Origin: Methylorubrum zatmanii
Lineage (GTDB): Bacteria > Pseudomonadota > Alphaproteobacteria > Rhizobiales > Beijerinckiaceae
Assembly (NCBI RefSeq): GCF_014845115.1
Contig: NZ_NKUI01000062.1
Span: 1-32,934, forward strand
Direction: 5' to 3'
Length of the DNA stretch: 32,934 bases
The position numbers and the translations under genes are program-made. This document shows, piece after piece, positions 1 through 8,597 of this stretch (positions are counted from its first letter, which is position 1; each line of letters opens with the position of its first letter). Below the pieces are notes generated by a model. That model saw only the letters and a list, made by a program, of their open reading frames with translations. It searched no databases and was not told where the DNA came from.

Positions 1-484
1 CGGGCCATCCATAAAGGGGGAACAGAAAGCCCGCCGAGGTGACGGCGGGGCCGCCGATGAGGGCCGTCAGGGCCGCAGCGCCGCCAGGCGGATGAAGACA
101 TCGCGTGAGCGACATCGCGGCAATCGCGAGGGAAACACCGACACCGATGGCGATGACCGGGTCGGGGATGAGGTGGGCGGCGAGCACACCCATGAAGGCA
201 GAGATGGTGTTACCGCCGATGACCGACCATGGCTGCGCCAGCGGGCTTGCGGGCACGGCAAAGATCAGCACGGCCGAGGCGCCCATCGGCGCGACGATCA
301 GGGGGATGTGCGGCCCTTCCCCGAAGAACCAGCCGCAGATCAGGCCGGTCAGCGTGATTCCGGCGAGCGCCCCCACACAAGCAATCATGCGATCCCGCAG
401 GGTCGCACCTGCGAGGATCGGCTTGAACAAACGGAATTTGGGCAGCCCTTCCGTTCGTTGATCCGTCCCGGCTGTGTCGGACAT
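1..484 (-). CDS. HPP family integral membrane protein, N-terminal part (cut by window edge)
   Basis: The minus-strand frame opens at the ATG at 484 and runs without a stop off the left edge, so only about 161 N-terminal residues are visible. The translation begins MSDTAGTDQR. It contains successive hydrophobic stretches (from about residue 35, then about 60-80, and 100-120), the sequence CGWFFGEGPHIPLIVAPMGA, and the diagnostic LHPPGGAAALTALIGG block, which holds the His-Pro-Pro that names the family. HPP proteins are small, roughly four-helix inner-membrane proteins. Some plant and cyanobacterial members have been linked to nitrite transport, but the substrate here cannot be read from sequence. 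The gene has its own upstream region with a palindrome and a leader hairpin and points away from the DUF2252 gene. Family assignment is firm; function is open. Confidence 0.88.
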   Translation of the reverse strand, partial: MSDTAGTDQRTEGLPKFRLFKPILAGATLRDRMIACVGALAGITLTGLICGWFFGEGPHIPLIVAPMGASAVLIFAVPASPLAQPWSVIGGNTISAFMGVLAAHLIPDPVIAIGVGVSLAIAAMSLTRCLHPPGGAAALTALIGGPAVTSAGFLFPLYGWP

Positions 485-518
485 CCTCGCACGCTCCCCG
501 CTTGCGCGAACCCTCGCA

Positions 519-551
519 GGCGCTGCCCGCCTTGCGGGCGGATCGAGCGCC
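519..551. promoter_or_regulatory. Nested leader hairpin upstream of the HPP gene
   Basis: GCCCGC (525-530) and GCGGGC (534-539) form a tight hairpin with a 3-nt loop. It is enclosed by a second stem, GGCGCT (519-524) with AGCGCC (546-551). The structure lies about 35 nt upstream of the HPP start codon, in the likely 5' untranslated region. It could stabilise the leader or attenuate transcription. No U-tract follows. Confidence 0.35.
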
Positions 552-566
552 TGTCGGCACGATGCG

Positions 567-578
567 CTGGTATACCAG
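567..578. promoter_or_regulatory. Perfect 12-bp palindrome, candidate GntR-type operator
   Basis: CTGGTATACCAG is a perfect palindrome about 83 bp upstream of the HPP start. Its core TGGTATACCA fits the T-N-GT-N3-AC-N-A pattern common to operators of FadR-subfamily GntR regulators. No such regulator is encoded in the window. Operator function is inferred from symmetry and position only. Confidence 0.4.
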
Positions 579-857
579 ATACAAGTTACGGAAAGCCGCC
601 GGAAATGCAACGTGTCTGAGCAGGATGCCTGCCGCTCAAGCATTGCCGAGCCGCAGCCGAAGATCGATCCTCCAGATTAAGACGACACTGCCGCCTTATG
701 AGGCACTCAGCTCGCGGATACGGGTGGCGCGGTCCTCATCGGTCCAGGCGGTGTTTCGAGCGCGCGGCCATCCCGACGATCAACCCGGCGCATATTCATC
801 CTACCCGCCCCGAGCGGCTTCAGGAGAGCGTCTCGGCGGACGGATGAGGCGGACCTC

Positions 858-2057
858 TCAGGCCGCCTCCGCGTCGGCGTAGGAGCGGCAATGCTGCAGG
901 TAGCCGACCTCGTGTCGGCCCGCGAGTTCGACCACGCTCGACCAGAGCCAGGACGGCGCGCCGTCATCGCTGCCGCGCATCGTCGTCTTGCGCCACTCTG
1001 CGCGGACGGCCGGCTCCATCTGCCGACCATGCGCCCTGCCGACGACGTGGGCGAGATAACGAGCCGCCTGCACCGCCTCCTCGCGGGAGAACTGATCGAC
1101 GTCGAGCTTGAGATCCTGCGGCAGCAACTCGCGCACGACGACCGGCTTGCCGAGGAGCTGCACCGGCAGCATCCGCTCCCCGAGATTCGGCGAGAGCGCT
1201 CGCGCTCCGGCGACCACCCGCTCGGCCGGATCATCCGGCATCTTCGCCCCCGGCGCCGGAGGCGCCGCCGCCACGACCGCTTCCTTCAGATCGACCAGGG
1301 CGAACCGGCGCTTTTCCTCGTCCCCGTCGATGCGCACCAGGGCCGCATAGCGCAGGAAGCCGAGGGAGCTGCATCCCTTCATCCAGTACGCGGCATCGAG
1401 CAGGCGCATCCTCGCTTCGCCGCCGCGCCCGTTGAGGGCGAGCACGAGCTCGCGCACGCCATTCCGCCGGAAGAGATCGTCGAGGGCGGCGCGCTCCTCC
1501 GCGTCGAGCGCCCAGAAGCGCCGCCCCAGCGGGATCGACGGCTCGACATCCTTCAGGCGTTCGCGGGCCAGATGCTTCCAGTGCCGGCCGAGCGCCAGGC
1601 GCCGGACCGTGCGCACCGCATCCGGCTCCGGCGGGGTCTCGTTGCCGTCCGGCTCGACCAGCCCACCCGCATAGCCCCGCACCATCTCCTCGAGCATGCG
1701 CGACGTCACGACGCCGGGCAGGTTGGAACCGCGCGCCGCGCTGGCCAGCGACAGGCCGAGCCGGACGAGATCGTGGGCCGGATTGCCGATCACGGTCTGA
1801 TCGAGGTCGCGGATCTGGATTTTCACATTCCCGTCCGCGTCGGCGAGCGGGCCGAGATTGCCGAGATGGCAATCGCCACAGATCCAGACGGCAGGCCCCT
1901 CCGGCAGGGTGCCGCGGGGCAAGCCGTCGAGCCACTCATAGAATTTCAGGGTGTTGCCGCGGACATAGGCATGGGCCGATTTGGCCATCTTGAGCGTGCG
2001 CTGCCGCTCCAGCACCCGTTCCCGTCCAGCCCGGCTCACCGTCTCAACTCCAGCCAT
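858..2057 (-). CDS. DUF2252 family protein
   Basis: About 399 residues. The family signature is clear: AVWICGDCHLGNLGPL near residue 60, followed by VKIQIRDLDQTVIGNPAHDLVRL near residue 82. This gives the G-D-x-H-x-x-N and D-x-D pattern of DUF2252, which resembles the catalytic and metal-binding loops of kinase-like folds. DUF2252 proteins have no established reaction, and none is assigned here. I prefer the ATG at 2057 because AGAG lies 8 nt upstream; a GTG at 2066 would add three residues. The gene stands alone, with about 190 bp of spacer to the kinase gene upstream and 370 bp to the HPP gene downstream. Family assignment is good; role unknown. Confidence 0.85.
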   Translation of the reverse strand: MAGVETVSRAGRERVLERQRTLKMAKSAHAYVRGNTLKFYEWLDGLPRGTLPEGPAVWICGDCHLGNLGPLADADGNVKIQIRDLDQTVIGNPAHDLVRLGLSLASAARGSNLPGVVTSRMLEEMVRGYAGGLVEPDGNETPPEPDAVRTVRRLALGRHWKHLARERLKDVEPSIPLGRRFWALDAEERAALDDLFRRNGVRELVLALNGRGGEARMRLLDAAYWMKGCSSLGFLRYAALVRIDGDEEKRRFALVDLKEAVVAAAPPAPGAKMPDDPAERVVAGARALSPNLGERMLPVQLLGKPVVVRELLPQDLKLDVDQFSREEAVQAARYLAHVVGRAHGRQMEPAVRAEWRKTTMRGSDDGAPSWLWSSVVELAGRHEVGYLQHCRSYADAEAA

Positions 2058-2102
2058 CCGAACCACTCTGACTTTGTTTCGACGCCAACGCGGGCCCAGC
2101 TT

Positions 2103-2120
2103 GGCAGCGGGCCGGCTGCC
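2103..2120. terminator. Short inverted repeat between kinase and DUF2252 genes
   Basis: GGCAGC (2103-2108) and GCTGCC (2115-2120) flank a six-base loop in the 190-bp spacer. It may end transcription of the kinase gene, but there is no U-run and it lies about 130 nt past the kinase stop. Confidence 0.2.
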
Positions 2121-2249
2121 CTACCAACGCGCGACGCCGCCGAGCCGACGCGCGGCCTAACGTCTCCGGTGTGGATTAAATGGTCCCTCGGAACGTAATC
2201 GTGCCGCCGATCCGGCGTTCGGGAGCGAGCGGGTTCCGGGTCGCCCCTG

Positions 2250-4520
2250 TCACGCGACCGCCACCTCACCGGGCTCCTGCATGGAGGCGAGCGAGGCTTC
2301 CAAGCGGCAGATCAGACCGGTGGGCGCATAGAGAAGTTCGACCTCGCCGCCGACCTCGGCCGCGAAGCTGCGCTCGATCAGGCGCGAACCGAAGCCGCGT
2401 CGCGCGGGTTGCGTCAGGATCGGCGGACCGCCCTGCTCGGACCATGTCAGGCAGAACCGGGAGGCCCCGCCCTCGTGCACCACGTGCCAGCGCAGATCGA
2501 TGGAGCCGGTCTCGTTCGAGAGGGCCCCGTACTTGGCCGCATTGGTGGCGAGTTCGTGCAGGGCGAGCGCCAGCGCGAGGGCCGGCTTGGCCGCCAGGAG
2601 CACGGACGGCCCGCAGACACGGATGCGGGTCGCCGCGACGCGGTGCACGGCGAGGGCGCCTTCGACGACATCCGCGATGGGCGCCTCCGTCCAGCTCGAC
2701 CGGGTGAGGATGTCGTGCGCGCGGCCCAGCGAGATCAGTCGCGCGGAGAACGCCTCCTGGGCCGCCTCCGGATCGGCGGCGTTGCGGAAGGTCTGGCTGG
2801 CGATGGCCTGGACCAGGGCGAGGGTGTTCTTGACCCGGTGCTGCAATTCGCCGGTGAGCAGGCGCTGATGCTCCTCCGCCTGCCTGCGGTCATGGATATC
2901 GCTGTTGCTCCCGAGCCAGCCGACGACCGTGCCGCCGGCATCGCGCACGGGCTCGGCACGGATCAGGAACCAGCGATAGGCGCCGTCGTGACGCCGCAGG
3001 CGGGCCTCGGTGTCGTAGAGGGCCTCGCTCAGCCGCGCGGCCTCCCAGGTCTGAAGCAAGCCGGACGCATCGTCGGGATGGATCGCCTCGCTCCAGCCCA
3101 TCGGCAACGATTGCTCCGGGGTCAGGCCGGTATAGGCGTACCAGCGGTCGTTGAGATAGCTGACGCTGCCGTCGGGATCACCGAACCAGATCATGGCGGG
3201 CGCGAGCTCGGTGAGCGTCTTGAAGCGCTGCTCGGCGACCTTGCGCTTGTGGATGTCGATGGAGGTGCCGATCCAGCTCCTGATGACTCCTGCCTCGTCG
3301 CGGACGGGCTGCGCCCGCGACAGGAACCAGCGATACTGCCCATCGGCGCGGCGTAGCGGAAACTCGGCCTCGTAGAGCTGCCCGCTCTTCGCCGCAGCGA
3401 GCCATGTCTCGCGAGTCGCCGCCCGATGATCGGGATGGATCACCTTCATCCAGCTCGCCTCGCCGGATTCGCCATCGGCGAGGCCGGTATAATCGTACCA
3501 ATAGGCGTTGCAGTAGGTCACGTTCCCCGCCGCGTCGCCGAACCAGACCACCTGTGGACTGACCTCCACGAGGGAGCGATAGCGCAGCTCGCTCGCCTGC
3601 AGGGCGGCTTCCGCCGCCCGCCGCTCGGTGCGGTCGCACAGGATTCGCAGGAATCCCACGAGCGTCCCATCCTCAGCCTTGAGCGGCGTCACCTCACCGG
3701 AGGCCCAGAAGCGGCTGCCGTCCCGGCGCAGGCGCCACCCCTCGCTCGGAGCACAGCCCTGCTCCCTCGCCAGCGCGATTTCGGCCTCCGGCCCGCCGGC
3801 CGACCGGTCCTCCGGGGTGAAGAGCGCTTCGACAGTCCGTCCCAGCATCTCGGACTCGCTCCAGCCCAGGATGCGCTCGGCCCCGGTGTTCCAGCGAGTG
3901 ACGCGGCCCTGCGGGTCCATGGCCAGGATGGCGTAATCGGTGGCGCTGTCGAGGATGCGCTCGTGCAGCAGGCGCTGCTCCGCCTGCTCGCGCAGGGCGC
4001 GGCGCAGCTCCATCTGCGCCATGGTCTGGCGGGCGAGGCGGACCAGCCCCTTGCGCTGACGCTCGGTCAGGTCATGCGGCTTGGTGTCGAGCACGCAGAC
4101 CGTGCCGACGGGATGACCCTCGGCGGTTTTGAGGAGGGCGCCGGCATAGAAGCGCAGGCCGGGCTCACCGGTGACGAGGGGGTTGCCGGCAAAGCGCGGG
4201 TCGCTGGCAGCATCGGGGATGTAAAGGAAATCCTCTTCGAGGATGGCATGGCGGCAAAACGACGTATCGAGCGGCGTCTCGCGCACGCCGAGTCCCACTT
4301 CGGCCTTGAAGAACTGGCGCCCGTCCCCGACCAGGTTGACCACCGCAATCGGGGTCTCGCACAACTCCGCCGCCGCTTCGGCAATTTCGTCGAAATCCTG
4401 CTCGCGGGGCGTATCGAGCAGCCGATAGCCATCCAGGGCACGAAGGCGCGCGGACTCTCTCTCCCTCGTCTCGGCGCAATCCATCGTGCAGTCAGGCGTG
4501 AGATGTCCGGCTGGCTCCAC
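2250..4520 (-). CDS. GAF-PAS-PAS-PAS sensor histidine kinase, HWE family
   Basis: About 756 residues with no membrane segment, so a soluble sensor. Order: GAF domain (about 25-165, with SFCRHAILEEDFLYIPDAAS), PAS1 (about 185-300), PAS2 (about 310-425) and PAS3 (about 435-555). PAS2 and PAS3 share a Y-W/Y-D/Y-TGL motif. The kinase core starts with ELQHRVKNTLALVQA, phospho-acceptor His about 561. The N-box is HELATNAAKYGAL (Asn about 660), and the TWSEQGG motif (about 692) supplies the W-x-E that, with the His-box, defines HWE kinases. It autophosphorylates on His and would pass phosphate to a response regulator, none of which is in the window. No LOV cysteine motif is seen, so light sensing is not indicated. 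The start is a GTG; an in-frame ATG at 4484 is an alternative. It lies 275 bp downstream of the cox genes, separated by the repeat element. Confidence 0.9.
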   Translation of the reverse strand: MEPAGHLTPDCTMDCAETRERESARLRALDGYRLLDTPREQDFDEIAEAAAELCETPIAVVNLVGDGRQFFKAEVGLGVRETPLDTSFCRHAILEEDFLYIPDAASDPRFAGNPLVTGEPGLRFYAGALLKTAEGHPVGTVCVLDTKPHDLTERQRKGLVRLARQTMAQMELRRALREQAEQRLLHERILDSATDYAILAMDPQGRVTRWNTGAERILGWSESEMLGRTVEALFTPEDRSAGGPEAEIALAREQGCAPSEGWRLRRDGSRFWASGEVTPLKAEDGTLVGFLRILCDRTERRAAEAALQASELRYRSLVEVSPQVVWFGDAAGNVTYCNAYWYDYTGLADGESGEASWMKVIHPDHRAATRETWLAAAKSGQLYEAEFPLRRADGQYRWFLSRAQPVRDEAGVIRSWIGTSIDIHKRKVAEQRFKTLTELAPAMIWFGDPDGSVSYLNDRWYAYTGLTPEQSLPMGWSEAIHPDDASGLLQTWEAARLSEALYDTEARLRRHDGAYRWFLIRAEPVRDAGGTVVGWLGSNSDIHDRRQAEEHQRLLTGELQHRVKNTLALVQAIASQTFRNAADPEAAQEAFSARLISLGRAHDILTRSSWTEAPIADVVEGALAVHRVAATRIRVCGPSVLLAAKPALALALALHELATNAAKYGALSNETGSIDLRWHVVHEGGASRFCLTWSEQGGPPILTQPARRGFGSRLIERSFAAEVGGEVELLYAPTGLICRLEASLASMQEPGEVAVA

Positions 4521-4692
4521 CGGATGGTGGTCCCATAAAGCTGAGTTAGGCTGAGCCGTCCCATTTGCCTAGACGACGCTTTATCGGGACTGTGGGTCCG
4601 CGCACTCGTGTGGCTGGAATGGCAAGATTGCACACATCATGCGCGGGCCGTGGCTGGAGTGCGACACGCGGACAATCCGGTCCGCTGCCTCT

Positions 4693-4798
4693 ACCAAAAC
4701 CGGTCGATCCCTTCGGGATGGCGGATTGGGGCTTCGCTTAGGCGCCGCGCGGACTTGCCGATACGGACCCCGCTCCGATCAAGCGGATTCCGTATCAG
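4693..4798. repeat. RIME-like two-hairpin repeat, copy A (overlaps coxD stop codon)
   Basis: A 104-bp block (4693-4796) that recurs at 27281-27384 with about 85 of 104 identical positions by hand count. The left domain is an ATCCC-TTC-GGGAT hairpin (4707-4719) inside a weaker outer stem (4694-4702 with 4722-4730). The right domain pairs GATACGGA (4760-4767) with TCCGTATC (4789-4796), then CCGCT with AGCGG around a 7-nt loop. The coxD stop codon (4795-4797) is part of the right stem. The element probably also acts as a 3'-end stem-loop for the respiratory operon. Length and two-palindrome design match rhizobial intergenic mosaic (RIME) elements; that kinship is inferred. Confidence 0.8.
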
Positions 4799-5097
4799 AT
4801 ATTGGCGATCCGGCTCAGCGTGTCGGTGAGTGTCAGCGCGAACAGGATCGCCAGCCAGAACACGCCGCAGGCGGCGGCCAGCCGCACGAGGGTATCGGCC
4901 CGGTCGAGGCGCATGAACAGCAGGGCCACGAGGCCGGCCTGGGTCGTGGCGATGCCGAAGACGAGCGCGGAGGCCCAGGGCGCCGGCGCGAGAGTGGCCG
5001 AGAGCAGGCTCAGCCCCAGCAGGGCGAGCAGCGAGGCCCAGACGATGAGACCGCGCAGCCAGATGGCACGGGTGGACTTCGCTGGCCCCGCGCTCAT
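4795..5097 (-). CDS. coxD: Cytochrome c oxidase subunit IV-like small membrane protein
   Basis: 100 residues with three hydrophobic segments (about 12-33, 43-62, 72-92), the usual shape of bacterial COX subunit IV (prokaryotic cytochrome C oxidase subunit IV family). The pattern includes GLVALLFMRLDRADTLVRL, matching the F-M-x-L family motif after the second helix. It is an accessory subunit of the haem-copper oxidase in the inner membrane with no redox centre; a stabilising role is known for the family. Its ATG overlaps the coxC stop as ATGA, so it is translationally coupled. It is the last gene of the eleven-gene operon. Its TGA lies inside the right stem of the repeat at 4693-4798. Confidence 0.85.
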   Translation of the reverse strand: MSAGPAKSTRAIWLRGLIVWASLLALLGLSLLSATLAPAPWASALVFGIATTQAGLVALLFMRLDRADTLVRLAAACGVFWLAILFALTLTDTLSRIANI

Positions 5098-5783
5098 CCG
5101 CTGCGTCCGTCGAGGTAGAGCATCGGATAGAGAAAGATCCAGATCATGTCGACGAAACCCCAGTAGAGCATCGCCACCTCGACCTGCGGGCTCTCGAACA
5201 GGAAGCCCGGCGCGCGCCATTCCTTCCAGATCAGGCGCAGGACGAGGCCGATGCCGATGGAGAGATGGACCGCGTGGAGGGCGGTCGAGAGCCAGTAGAA
5301 GCCGAAGAAGAGCTGCGTCGCCGGCCGCTCGAGGGCGAAATGGGCGCCGGGAACGAGGTTCTTCTCGAAATCCTCGTGATATTCCAGCCCCTTCACCACC
5401 ATGAAGGCGAGGCCGAGCAGGACGGTGATGGTGAGACACCACAGGGTCAGGCGGCGCAAACCCTCCCGTTCGGCGGCTTGCGAAGCGATGGCCGCGAACA
5501 GGCCGCTGGTGAGGAGCAGGACGGTGTTGAGGGTGCCGTAGACGATGTTGGTCTCGCGCGCCGCAGCGGCGAAATCCGCCGCGTGCTCCAGCCGCATCGC
5601 GGTGTAGAGCAGGAAGAGCGCGCCGAAGAACAGAACCTCGCTGGCGATGAAGATCCAGATGCCGAAGGTGGCGCCCGCCCGCTGATACGCGAAGGCCGGG
5701 GGGCCCTGGAGACCGAGTTCGTCCCAGGGCTCGCGCAGGTGGCGCTCAGCCGTCCGCGCGAGCGTGTCGCCGCCCGCGCTCAC
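5094..5783 (-). CDS. coxC: Cytochrome c oxidase subunit III
   Basis: 229 residues with five membrane helices: [18 protein letters not shown], the [11 protein letters not shown] region, the [15 protein letters not shown] region, a helix with [19 protein letters not shown], and a last helix with [18 protein letters not shown]. The glutamate in IASEVLFF, the G-x-E-Y-x-E/D turn and H-A-x-H-L are hallmarks of subunit III. The subunit has no metal centre; in the family it stabilises subunit I and supports proton uptake. The five-helix form, shorter than the seven-helix mitochondrial type, is common in caa3 oxidases. The GTG start overlaps the coxA stop as GTGA. The frame is open far upstream, but everything before 5783 is the wrong-frame reading of coxA. 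Confidence 0.93.
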   Translation of the reverse strand: MSAGGDTLARTAERHLREPWDELGLQGPPAFAYQRAGATFGIWIFIASEVLFFGALFLLYTAMRLEHAADFAAAARETNIVYGTLNTVLLLTSGLFAAIASQAAEREGLRRLTLWCLTITVLLGLAFMVVKGLEYHEDFEKNLVPGAHFALERPATQLFFGFYWLSTALHAVHLSIGIGLVLRLIWKEWRAPGFLFESPQVEVAMLYWGFVDMIWIFLYPMLYLDGRSG

Positions 5784-7474
5784 GTCAGTGCCCCCTGCTC
5801 GGAGATGCGCCGGTCTTCCGCCGGAGGCGAGGCCTCCGGGTGGTAGTCGTAAGGGCGGGCGATGACCTGCGGGTGGCCGAAGAAGTTCTGGCGCGGCGGC
5901 GGCGAGGTAGTGCGCCATTCGAGCCCGGACGCGTTCCACGGGTCGTTCACGGCCCGGCTGCCGAAGAACAGCGACCATGTGAGGTAGCCGAGCGGCATCA
6001 GGTAGGCCACGGCGAGCACCGCCGCGCCGGAGGAGGAGAGCACGTTCCAGACCTGAAATTCCGGCGGATAGACATGGTAACGGCGCGGCATGCCGAGATA
6101 GCCGGCGATGAATTGCGGGAAGAAGGTCAGGTTGAAGCCGAAGAACATCAGAATCGCGGCAAACCGCGCCCAGGATTCCGGGTACATCCGCCCCGTGACC
6201 TTCGGCCACCAGAAATGCAGGCCGGCGAAGTAGGCCGACACGGAGGCGCCGACCATGATGTAGTGGAAATGGGCGACGACGAAGTAGGTGTCCTGCACAT
6301 GCACGTCGATCGGCACCGAGGCCAGGAACAGCCCGGTCAGGCCGCCCATGGTGAACAGGCCGAGGAAGCCGAGGGCATAGAGCATCGGCGACTCGAAGCC
6401 GATCTGGCCGCGATAGAGCGTGGCGGTCCAGTTGAACACCTTGATGGCGGAGGGCACCGCCACGATGAAGGAGAGGAAGGAGAACACCAGGGCGGCGAGC
6501 GGCGACATCCCTGAGGTGAACATATGGTGGCCCCAGGTGAAGAAGCCGATCACCGCGATCGCCACCAGGGCGTAGACCATGAAGGAATAGCCGAAGATGC
6601 GACGCCGGGCGTAACAGGTGATGACCTCCGAGATCACGCCCATGGCCGGCAGGATCATGATGTAGACGGCTGGGTGTGAGTAGAACCAGAACAGGTGCTG
6701 GAACAGGATCGGGTCGCCGCCCCTCGCCGGATCGAAGATCGGCAGGTCGAAGGTCCGCTCGGCGATGACGAGCAGCAGGGTCAGGGCGAGGACGGGCGTG
6801 GCGAGCACGAAGATCAGGCTGGTCGTGTACATCGACCACACGAAGAGCGGCAGGCGAAACCACGTCATCCCCGGCGCCCGCAGGTAATGCACCGTGGCGA
6901 TGAAGTTCACGCCGGTGGCGATGGTCGAGAAGCCGGAAACGAAGACGCCGAGGACGGCGAGCGTCACGAAGGTGTTCGAGAACACGGTCGAGTAGGGGAC
7001 ATAGAAGGTCCAGCCGGTGTCGATGCCGCCCGCCAGCACCGCGGCCAGCGTCAGCAGGCCGCCGGCCATGTTGAGGTACCAGGAGATCAGGTTGAGCTTC
7101 GGGAAGGCGAGATCCCGCGCCCCGATCATCAGAGGCAGCAGGAAGTTCCCCATCGTCGTCGGTATCGACGGGATCAGGAAGAACCACACCATGACGATGC
7201 CGTGGAGCGAGAACAGCTTGTTGTAGGTATCGGCCCCGACGAGATCGCCCTGCGGCGTGAACAGCTCCAGCCGCACCAGGGTGGCAGCCGCCCCGCCCAC
7301 GAAGAAGAAGAAGGTGATCGACAGCGCGTAGAGGATCGCGATGCGCTTGTGATCGGTGGTGAACAGCCACGACGCGACCGTGCGTCCCTCGGCGAGGTAG
7401 CTGACCGGCAGGCCCAGATCCAACTCGCGGGGATTAGCGAGGGAGGAGGCATCGGAGGAGGCGCCGCTGCTCAT
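5780..7474 (-). CDS. coxA: Cytochrome c oxidase subunit I, A2-type haem-copper oxidase
   Basis: 564 residues, twelve-helix core. The ligands are all present: His91 in FSLHG (low-spin haem), His267 in YSHPAVY with Tyr271 (CuB and the cross-linked Tyr), His316-His317 (CuB), and His402 and His404 in AHFHYIM (haem a3 and low-spin haem). Lys345 in PSAIKVFNW fits the K channel and Asp121 the D-channel mouth. The D-channel glutamate of A1 oxidases (HPEVY) is absent: the sequence reads Y265-S266-H-P-A-V, the A2-subfamily signature. The enzyme reduces O2 to water and pumps protons. The start at 7474 lies 34 nt after coxB, and GGAGACTCCCCCG precedes the ATG. It overlaps coxC by 4 nt. Confidence 0.98.
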   Translation of the reverse strand: MSSGASSDASSLANPRELDLGLPVSYLAEGRTVASWLFTTDHKRIAILYALSITFFFFVGGAAATLVRLELFTPQGDLVGADTYNKLFSLHGIVMVWFFLIPSIPTTMGNFLLPLMIGARDLAFPKLNLISWYLNMAGGLLTLAAVLAGGIDTGWTFYVPYSTVFSNTFVTLAVLGVFVSGFSTIATGVNFIATVHYLRAPGMTWFRLPLFVWSMYTTSLIFVLATPVLALTLLLVIAERTFDLPIFDPARGGDPILFQHLFWFYSHPAVYIMILPAMGVISEVITCYARRRIFGYSFMVYALVAIAVIGFFTWGHHMFTSGMSPLAALVFSFLSFIVAVPSAIKVFNWTATLYRGQIGFESPMLYALGFLGLFTMGGLTGLFLASVPIDVHVQDTYFVVAHFHYIMVGASVSAYFAGLHFWWPKVTGRMYPESWARFAAILMFFGFNLTFFPQFIAGYLGMPRRYHVYPPEFQVWNVLSSSGAAVLAVAYLMPLGYLTWSLFFGSRAVNDPWNASGLEWRTTSPPPRQNFFGHPQVIARPYDYHPEASPPAEDRRISEQGALT

Positions 7475-7508
7475 CGGGGGAGTCTCCTGAAATGGAAAGG
7501 CAGGCGCA

Positions 7509-8597
7509 TCACGGCTGAGCCCGTCCCGAGCCCGGCGCGCCGGGCACCATGGCGGGGCTGCGCAGGGTCTGGTTCGGCTGAGCGTCCTGCGGCGTCTCCC
7601 CCGGCGCGCAGATGTTCTGCGCCGGCGACAGGTTGAGGGAGCCGATCAGGTCGAACCGGTCGGTGCCGTGGCGGATATAGGTGACGAGGCTCTGGATCTC
7701 GCCGTCCGACAGCTTGCCCTCGTAGCTCGGCATGATCGGCTCGTAGCCGGCCACCACATCCCGTTCGGGCTGGAGGATCGAGTCGCGGATATAGGCTTCG
7801 TCGACGGTGGCGGTGCGGCCGCCTTCGAGGGGCACCGATTGCCCCCAGATCCCGGCGAGCGAGGGAGCGTGCACCTTCGAGCCGGCATTGTGGCAGCCTG
7901 AGCAGCCGCGCTCGGAGAACAGCCGCTCGCCGAGTTCGGCGAGCCCGTCGCGCTCCGGCTGCTTGGTGAGCCAGAGCGCGTAATCCTGCGGCTCCATCAC
8001 GATGACCCGGCCGAGCATGCGCGAATGGTCGGTGCCGCAATACTCGGTGCAGAGCAGGTGATAGGTGCCGATCTTGGTGGCCTCGAACCACGCCTCGGTC
8101 TGCTGGTAGGGCAGGGCGTCGCGCTTGAGCCGGAAGGCCGGAACGTAGAACGAGTGGATCACATCCTGCGAGGTCAGGAGCAGGCGCACCGGCGCGCCGA
8201 CGGGCACGTGCAGCTCGTTGATCTCCCGCGCACCGCTGGGACCTTGCGTCTTCCACATCCACTGCTTGCCGACGACGTGGATCTCGATGGCGTTCTTCGG
8301 CGGCGAATAGGCGGTGATCTCGATCGAGGTCGCCCACCAGAAGATGAAGACGAACACGAACAGCGTCGCGGCGGTCCAGCCGATCTCGAATTCCCGCGAG
8401 ACGATGTTGGGCAACTCGCCGCGCTTGGCCGGCGAGCCGCGGCGGAACCGGATCGAGAAGGTCACGACCAGCCCGACGACGAGCAATACGATGGCGGAGG
8501 AGATCAGGAGGAGACCGATGAAGATCGCGTCGACCTTCGCCGCCTGAACCGAGGCCGCTTCCGGCCGCAGGAAGGAGGGGATCAGGGATTCGAACAT
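7509..8597 (-). CDS. coxB: Cytochrome c oxidase subunit II with fused cytochrome c domain (caa3 type)
   Basis: 362 residues. Two transmembrane hairpin helices (about 23-48 and 75-92) precede a periplasmic cupredoxin domain. The CuA ligands are His148, then C183-x-E185-x-C187-x3-H191-x2-M194 in [12 protein letters not shown]. The aromatic patch KQWMWK (111-116) is the electron entry region. A class I cytochrome c domain follows: C232-SG-C235-H236, with Met289 in [12 protein letters not shown] as probable axial ligand. This fusion defines caa3 oxidases, in which the attached cytochrome feeds CuA. The tail after about residue 325 is proline-rich and of unknown role. The ATG overlaps the upstream stop by one base (TGATG). 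Confidence 0.97.
   Translation of the reverse strand: MFESLIPSFLRPEAASVQAAKVDAIFIGLLLISSAIVLLVVGLVVTFSIRFRRGSPAKRGELPNIVSREFEIGWTAATLFVFVFIFWWATSIEITAYSPPKNAIEIHVVGKQWMWKTQGPSGAREINELHVPVGAPVRLLLTSQDVIHSFYVPAFRLKRDALPYQQTEAWFEATKIGTYHLLCTEYCGTDHSRMLGRVIVMEPQDYALWLTKQPERDGLAELGERLFSERGCSGCHNAGSKVHAPSLAGIWGQSVPLEGGRTATVDEAYIRDSILQPERDVVAGYEPIMPSYEGKLSDGEIQSLVTYIRHGTDRFDLIGSLNLSPAQNICAPGETPQDAQPNQTLRSPAMVPGAPGSGRAQP

Larger units (their letters stand above)
485..857. other. Intergenic region between HPP and DUF2252 genes
   Basis: This 373-bp spacer holds the HPP leader hairpin and palindrome in its left part. The right part (about 650-750) reads on the minus strand as W-T-D-E-D-R-A-T-R-I-R-E-L-S-A-S followed by a stop. 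That resembles the start of small helix-turn-helix-like hypothetical proteins and may be a decayed fragment. I see no intact gene, RNA gene or clear terminator here. Confidence 0.45.

Noticed and set aside
5784-7370. N-terminal extension of coxC
   Set aside because: It overlaps coxA entirely in another frame; coxC homology begins right after the GTG at 5783.
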